Source: G965276675 sp965276675
GTDB lineage: Bacteria; Acidobacteriota; Terriglobia; Terriglobales; Acidobacteriaceae
NCBI GenBank assembly: GCA_965276675.1
Contig: OZ255624.1
Location: 124,001 to 188,000 of the forward strand
DNA: 64,000 nt
Reading direction: 5' to 3'
The translations under genes were made by a program, and so were the position numbers. Every line of letters starts with the position of its first letter. The first letter of the stretch is position 1. The notes under the pieces are model-generated. The model was not told the DNA's origin, ran no database searches, and saw nothing but the letters and a program-made list of their open reading frames with translations. Positions 60,704 to 64,000 of this stretch are shown in pieces.

Positions 60704-60739
60704 CGGGCACATGCCAACCAGCATGTGCCCGTTGTTTTT
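60704..60739 (+). terminator. Terminator between scaffold and capsid genes
   Basis: Perfect 11-bp stem CGGGCACATGC-CAACCA-GCATGTGCCCG followed by TTGTTTTT. It lies inside the head operon, so it could attenuate or isolate capsid expression. Confidence 0.88.
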
Positions 60740-60788
60740 GGATCAAGTTTTGAACACCGATGCTCAGGTATGAGCAGAAAGAAGACAC

Positions 60789-61757
60789 ATGACCGCTCAA
60801 TTTCTCGATATTCATTCGGCAGCTGACTACATCGGACCAGGCGCGATCGAAGTCCCGTTTTATCAGACCGAGATCATGGATCTGGTTCGCCGGCGCGGTA
60901 TCTTCGGGCAGCGTATTAAGCAGGTCCCAGCGACCGGTCACCCGTCGCGGTTTTTCGAGCAGACGGGCATTCCGACGCCCGGTGCCGCGGGATTCGTCGA
61001 TCCTCGGAATATCTCGCCGGCCGTAGTAGCTCCGACGCGTGTGGAGCGCAGCGTTCCGCTGAAGGCACTGGTGGCCCAGATGAACTACAACTTGTTCGAT
61101 CTGGAGCTGGGCGCGCAGCAGAAGCAGTTTGCATACCTGCAGGCCAAGGACCTGGTGGATACCGTCGAGGGTGTGTTGCACAGCCATGATCTGGCGTTGT
61201 GGAATGGCAATGATACTTCGTTGAGCACACCGACTAGCACACAATACTTCGGTGCGAGCGCGCAGATCGCGGACGGAGGGAACTCAGTCACGATTGCTGC
61301 CAATCAGAGCATTGTGGATGGGCTAAAGTCGACGATCGCGCAGATGGTCTCGAACAGCAACTTTGCTGTTCGTCCAACGGCGATCTATGCCAATCCAGTT
61401 CTGCTGGATCTGATCGATCGCGAGATGAAGCTGGAGTTCAACGTGGTCCTCAGCTCACGCGAGGTGACGGGTGGGTTTTCGGTGAAGACGCTCTCGACCC
61501 AGGCGGGCGAAATTCCGCTTATCCCCGAGTGGGCGCTGAGCTACACCGGGACACCGGGGACCGGCACTGCTTCACTGCCCGCGTACATCGTGACGGAAGA
61601 CCTGATCGAGTACCACTGGCTGAGCGATGCATCACCGCGCATCTTCCAACTTGGTCTGCCGAACTCGCTGGCTTCGCAGTATGTAGTGGTGAAGTTCGGT
61701 GGCTTGGTGGTGAAGGGTGCGAATTACGCTCACTACCAGGTGAATGTACAGCGCTAA
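60789..61757 (+). CDS. Phage major capsid protein
   Basis: 322-aa protein at the canonical capsid position after protease and scaffold. Segments typical of HK97-fold capsids include an E-loop-like QVPATGHPSRFFEQTG, the long spine helix VDTVEGVLHSHDLALWNG, FAVRPTAIYANPVLLDLIDR and the C-terminal SLASQYVVVKFGGLVVKGA. Identification rests on position and these segments; it could still be another head protein. It is bracketed by terminators. Confidence 0.72.
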   Translation: MTAQFLDIHSAADYIGPGAIEVPFYQTEIMDLVRRRGIFGQRIKQVPATGHPSRFFEQTGIPTPGAAGFVDPRNISPAVVAPTRVERSVPLKALVAQMNYNLFDLELGAQQKQFAYLQAKDLVDTVEGVLHSHDLALWNGNDTSLSTPTSTQYFGASAQIADGGNSVTIAANQSIVDGLKSTIAQMVSNSNFAVRPTAIYANPVLLDLIDREMKLEFNVVLSSREVTGGFSVKTLSTQAGEIPLIPEWALSYTGTPGTGTASLPAYIVTEDLIEYHWLSDASPRIFQLGLPNSLASQYVVVKFGGLVVKGANYAHYQVNVQR

Positions 61758-61783
61758 TTAGGCTTAGCTCTGGTGAAACTATT

Positions 61784-61883
61784 TTTCAGGGTAGTGTAGA
61801 CCGCGAATAGAGGTGAGCGTGGCCGTCATTTAAGGAACGGCCACACGAAGCGGGTCTTCGCGCGAGCCATAGTAACCCTGAAA
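61784..61883. repeat. Dispersed ~100-bp element, copy C (downstream of capsid)
   Basis: Reverse-oriented copy of the element at 3517-3617: TTTCAGGGTAGTGTAGAC...GTAACCCTGAAA at the ends and GTGGCCGT / ACGGCCAC hairpin (61819-61844) in the centre. It starts 26 bp after the capsid stop. Its presence in both the housekeeping TonB operon and the phage region shows that the family is or was mobile. Confidence 0.75.
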
Positions 61884-61908
61884 GTGGTCGCGGCGCGTGC
61901 ATTCGGAA

Positions 61909-61950
61909 GGCTGATCCTGGAAGGAAAGTGTCCAGGGTCAGCCTTTCATT
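61909..61950 (+). terminator. Terminator downstream of capsid
   Basis: GGCTGATCCTGGA / TCCAGGGTCAGCC (13-bp stem, one G-T pair) followed by TTTCATTTTC. The T-run is interrupted, so strength is uncertain. Confidence 0.7.
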
Positions 61951-62007
61951 TTCAGTGGTGCTGTTGCAAGTGGGGATTAGACCACGAGGAGCCAAGGGAT
62001 AGACACG

Positions 62008-62631
62008 ATGGCCTATTTACTACCGATGGAGTACGAAAGCTATGGCTTAGCAGCAGACACTTCAGATGACTGGATTACCACGGCTTCAGCCATGATCGAA
62101 GCGCATTGCCGCAGGACAAGCCTGGGATCGGGGCAGTACCAGGAGCGGCTGCGGGTGGTGGAGGGTAGCCAATCGGTGCGGCTGAGCTATTTGCCATTGC
62201 TGACGATGGCGCCTGCTACTTCGCCGCTGTTGAGCGTGGAGGGCCGGTATGGGCGGCCACGGAGAGGTGAGCTAGGAATCACGGGTCTGACGCAGGTGGC
62301 GTACGCGTTCGGCCTGCCCGGGGCCTGGACGGAGCTGGATGTGGCAACGATCGACGCCGCTCCGGATACAGGTGAGCTGACGTTGCCATATAACGTGCTG
62401 GGTGTTCCCTATAGCGAGCTGCGGGTGACGTATACGGCGGGCTTTGCCGCGGTGCCGGTTGCGGTGAAGGTGGCGTGTGCTCAGATCGTGAAGAATGCGC
62501 AAGCTACGCCGGGACTGAATGTGAAATCGAGTCGCATGGATACGATGCAGATGCAGTATTTTTCTGGATCGCTGATGGACGAGCAGGTGCAAGCGCTGCT
62601 GAGGCCGTACGTAGCGAACCGGTTGGGATAA
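62008..62631 (+). CDS. Phage head-tail connector protein (gp6-like)
   Basis: 207-aa protein with the start and layout of head-tail adaptors: an N-terminal helical pair (SDDWITTASAMIEAHCRR), a central beta-rich part, then PYSELRVTYTAGFAAVPVAV and a C-terminal helix, the usual TYTAGY-type motif followed by helices. GGAGCCAAGGG precedes the ATG. It follows the capsid gene and the dispersed element. Confidence 0.7.
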   Translation: MAYLLPMEYESYGLAADTSDDWITTASAMIEAHCRRTSLGSGQYQERLRVVEGSQSVRLSYLPLLTMAPATSPLLSVEGRYGRPRRGELGITGLTQVAYAFGLPGAWTELDVATIDAAPDTGELTLPYNVLGVPYSELRVTYTAGFAAVPVAVKVACAQIVKNAQATPGLNVKSSRMDTMQMQYFSGSLMDEQVQALLRPYVANRLG

Positions 62632-62737
62632 ACCGGTTTCCCGTGTGTGTTGCGGTCGCGCTTCGCGTACTGGCAGTAATGGACCCCGCACCTATCAATA
62701 CTGAACCAGGACTGAATCAGGAAACGATGGATAAGCG

Positions 62738-63178
62738 ATGAGCGATGGAAGTGTGCGACCGGCGAATGCCGGAGGATTGCGCGCGGCGGACGTGCTGCTA
62801 CGCTCGCTTGGCGGGTGTCAGGTGTTTCTGCGCATGCCGATGAGTGCTGCCGCCGGGCTGGATGGCGAGCAGCTGGGCCTATTCTTGCCGGCGTTTCAGG
62901 ATCTGCCGCTGGCGCCTGCTGTCTTTCGCAAGGCGCGCGTGCCGATGGCAGCGCAGCAAGACGGGACGAAGTACGAGCTGCTGCTTTCGGCCAGTGCTGT
63001 GGCGGGACAGGTAAGTGCAACCGAGATTGGATCGGCTGACGTGCTGTTTGCGATGGCGACGGGGTTCACGATCGCGGGCAGGTTCTTTCTTATCGAAGCT
63101 ACTTCGTTTACGGAGTGGATGGGCAGCGCGTGTTTGTATCGCGTGCTGTTACGTGAAGCTGCACTGGACAATGCTTAG
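62738..63178 (+). CDS. Phage head-closure or neck protein (putative)
   Basis: 146-aa protein of the head-tail joining segment. LLRSLGGCQVFLRMPMSAAA at the start and FTIAGRFFLIEATSFTEWMG near the end look like the beta-rich strands of head-completion proteins. No family named. It follows the connector gene by 106 bp. Confidence 0.5.
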   Translation: MSDGSVRPANAGGLRAADVLLRSLGGCQVFLRMPMSAAAGLDGEQLGLFLPAFQDLPLAPAVFRKARVPMAAQQDGTKYELLLSASAVAGQVSATEIGSADVLFAMATGFTIAGRFFLIEATSFTEWMGSACLYRVLLREAALDNA

Positions 63179-63203
63179 GCAATAGAGGCGGGACGGGAGA
63201 GAG

Positions 63204-63692
63204 ATGGAGAACGCAAGAGATACGTTTTACGTCACGCTGCGGAACCGGTTAAGCGGGTTGAATCCTATGCGCACCATTCTGCTGCGCGGGATCCGGAGGC
63301 CGGGAATTCTGGTCGAGGCTAACGAGAGTGTTGTTTCACATCCGCCAGCGGACGTTTTTGTCTTGCGCTGGACGGAGACGACGGTGGACTGTACAGGCCC
63401 ATTGCCGCTGGCGCAACAGGTGTGCGAGGTCGCCTATTCGACAGAGGGAACGACAACGGCGGGCGGCCTGGATCGCGGCCGGGCCTTGATGTTGATGGAT
63501 GGCGAGCTGATGTCGATCGTCCGTCCACTTTCGGCGGCTAAGCTGGATTACACGAAGACGCCCGCGGCTGAGATGACCACGCGGCTCTTTTGGCAGGAGC
63601 CAGTATTCACGGCTGTGACGACGACACGCGACCGGTTGAGCCGGAGCGCGAAGGTGACAGTGTTCAGCTTCGAAGAGGCAGGAGAGCGATGA
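63204..63692 (+). CDS. Phage structural protein, tail-completion-like
   Basis: 162-aa protein starting ATG 63204 (GGGAGAGAG upstream). FYVTLRNRLSGLNPMRTILL at the start and a cluster of beta strands (FWQEPVFTAVTTTRDRLSRS) fit a tail-terminator or completion protein by position. Its stop overlaps the next start as ATGA. No homologue recognised. Confidence 0.5.
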   Translation: MENARDTFYVTLRNRLSGLNPMRTILLRGIRRPGILVEANESVVSHPPADVFVLRWTETTVDCTGPLPLAQQVCEVAYSTEGTTTAGGLDRGRALMLMDGELMSIVRPLSAAKLDYTKTPAAEMTTRLFWQEPVFTAVTTTRDRLSRSAKVTVFSFEEAGER

Positions 63693-64000
63693 GCACAGCA
63701 GCGATTACAGTTCATCCGGCAACTGGTCCGATGACACGGCGGGTGCGGAGCTATTTCGCGCCCGTCGCGCGAGTGACGGGGACACCCACGATCTTCGACC
63801 CGGCGGCAAGCGCCGGCTTCAATCCGGACGCTCCACCGGCTCCCTGGATCGACTTGGGATGGATACGGAACTTTGCGCGAACGTCTGCGACCAAGGTGCA
63901 AGCAGTGATGACGGGAGCCCCGAACGGGGCGTTATTCCAGACACGCGATGTAACGGGAGCGAGTGTGTCGTTCGAATTCGAGCAGTGGACGAAGTTGACC
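63689..64000 (+). CDS. Phage structural protein, probably tail tube (cut by window edge)
   Basis: Frame open from ATG 63689 to the window end (104 codons). It begins MSTAAITVHPATGPMTRRVR and continues with FDPAASAGFNPDAPPAPWID and AVMTGAPNGALFQTRDVTGA, then SVSFEFEQWTKLT. A tail-tube protein is the normal gene here, and VSFEFEQW fits its beta-strand edge, but only the start is visible. Confidence 0.5.
   Translation, partial: MSTAAITVHPATGPMTRRVRSYFAPVARVTGTPTIFDPAASAGFNPDAPPAPWIDLGWIRNFARTSATKVQAVMTGAPNGALFQTRDVTGASVSFEFEQWTKLT

Noticed and set aside
61819..61844. GTGGCCGT/ACGGCCAC hairpin as a terminator after capsid
   Set aside because: No T-run follows, and the same hairpin is the core of the dispersed element in the TonB operon.
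1..64000. CRISPR array, complete insertion sequence, rRNA
   Set aside because: No regularly spaced repeats, transposase frame or rRNA signature was seen; only short nonautonomous elements and palindromic repeats.

Overview
The window looks like chromosomal DNA of a Gram-negative acidobacterium, probably of the Terriglobus/Granulicella/Edaphobacter group. The support is a very large Oar-type TonB-dependent receptor with a carboxypeptidase-regulatory domain, a TonB-ExbB-ExbD-ExbD-TPR lipoprotein cluster fused to the SecDF operon, GC-rich DNA, and lipid A/LPS, peptidoglycan and secreted glycosidase/peptidase genes. The taxonomy is inferred from gene content; no rRNA or tRNA gene was found.

1-12 kb: a long leftward gene series reads folK, tgt, yajC, secD, a 41-aa membrane ORF not described for this locus as far as I know, secF, tonB, exbB, exbD, exbD, a TPR lipoprotein and accC (cut by the window edge). 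It links protein export, outer-membrane energisation and fatty-acid synthesis. Divergently, nadD and rsfS read right. 12.4-15.7 kb is the TonB-dependent receptor, a plausible client of the TonB system, reading left from a TTG start. 16-23.5 kb is a rightward block: rlmH, accD, folC, plsC, a class-I glutamine amidotransferase, rsmG, parA, parB and an ICMT-like membrane protein. Four genes from folC to rsmG overlap by 4 bp. Two perfect 16-bp parS palindromes sit at the rsmG/parA junction.

23.7-45 kb is mixed: HU, a DUF2461 protein, ruvA, a Kdo hydroxylase, an M28 peptidase, thrS, a protein with opposite-charge low-complexity ends, a polytopic membrane protein, a GH2 glycosidase, an esterase, a BNR/sortilin-type repeat protein, ruvX, mltG and a lipoprotein. 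Two short MITE-like elements flanked by TA lie here.

45-64 kb is an accessory, phage-derived region. It starts with a Gfo/Idh/MocA oxidoreductase, then a repressor-like gene with an apparently dead S24 domain, a zinc-ribbon/sigma-like regulator pair, a 1418-aa protein joining a Sec signal peptide to phage tail-fibre repeats and a beta-helix, and two small proteins. An HK97-type head module follows: terL, portal, protease, scaffold, major capsid, connector, head-tail joining genes and a truncated last gene. No integrase, replication gene or att site was seen, so a defective or domesticated prophage, or a gene-transfer-agent-like cluster, is possible. The head operon carries two striking insertions: a HipA-like kinase/DUF3037 gene pair with its own terminator between terL and portal, and a ~100-bp dispersed element, also found in the TonB operon, after the capsid gene.

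The best candidates for something undescribed are the HipA-like/DUF3037 cassette, the 41-aa ORF between secD and secF, the dispersed 100-bp element family, and the signal-peptide tail-fibre protein.
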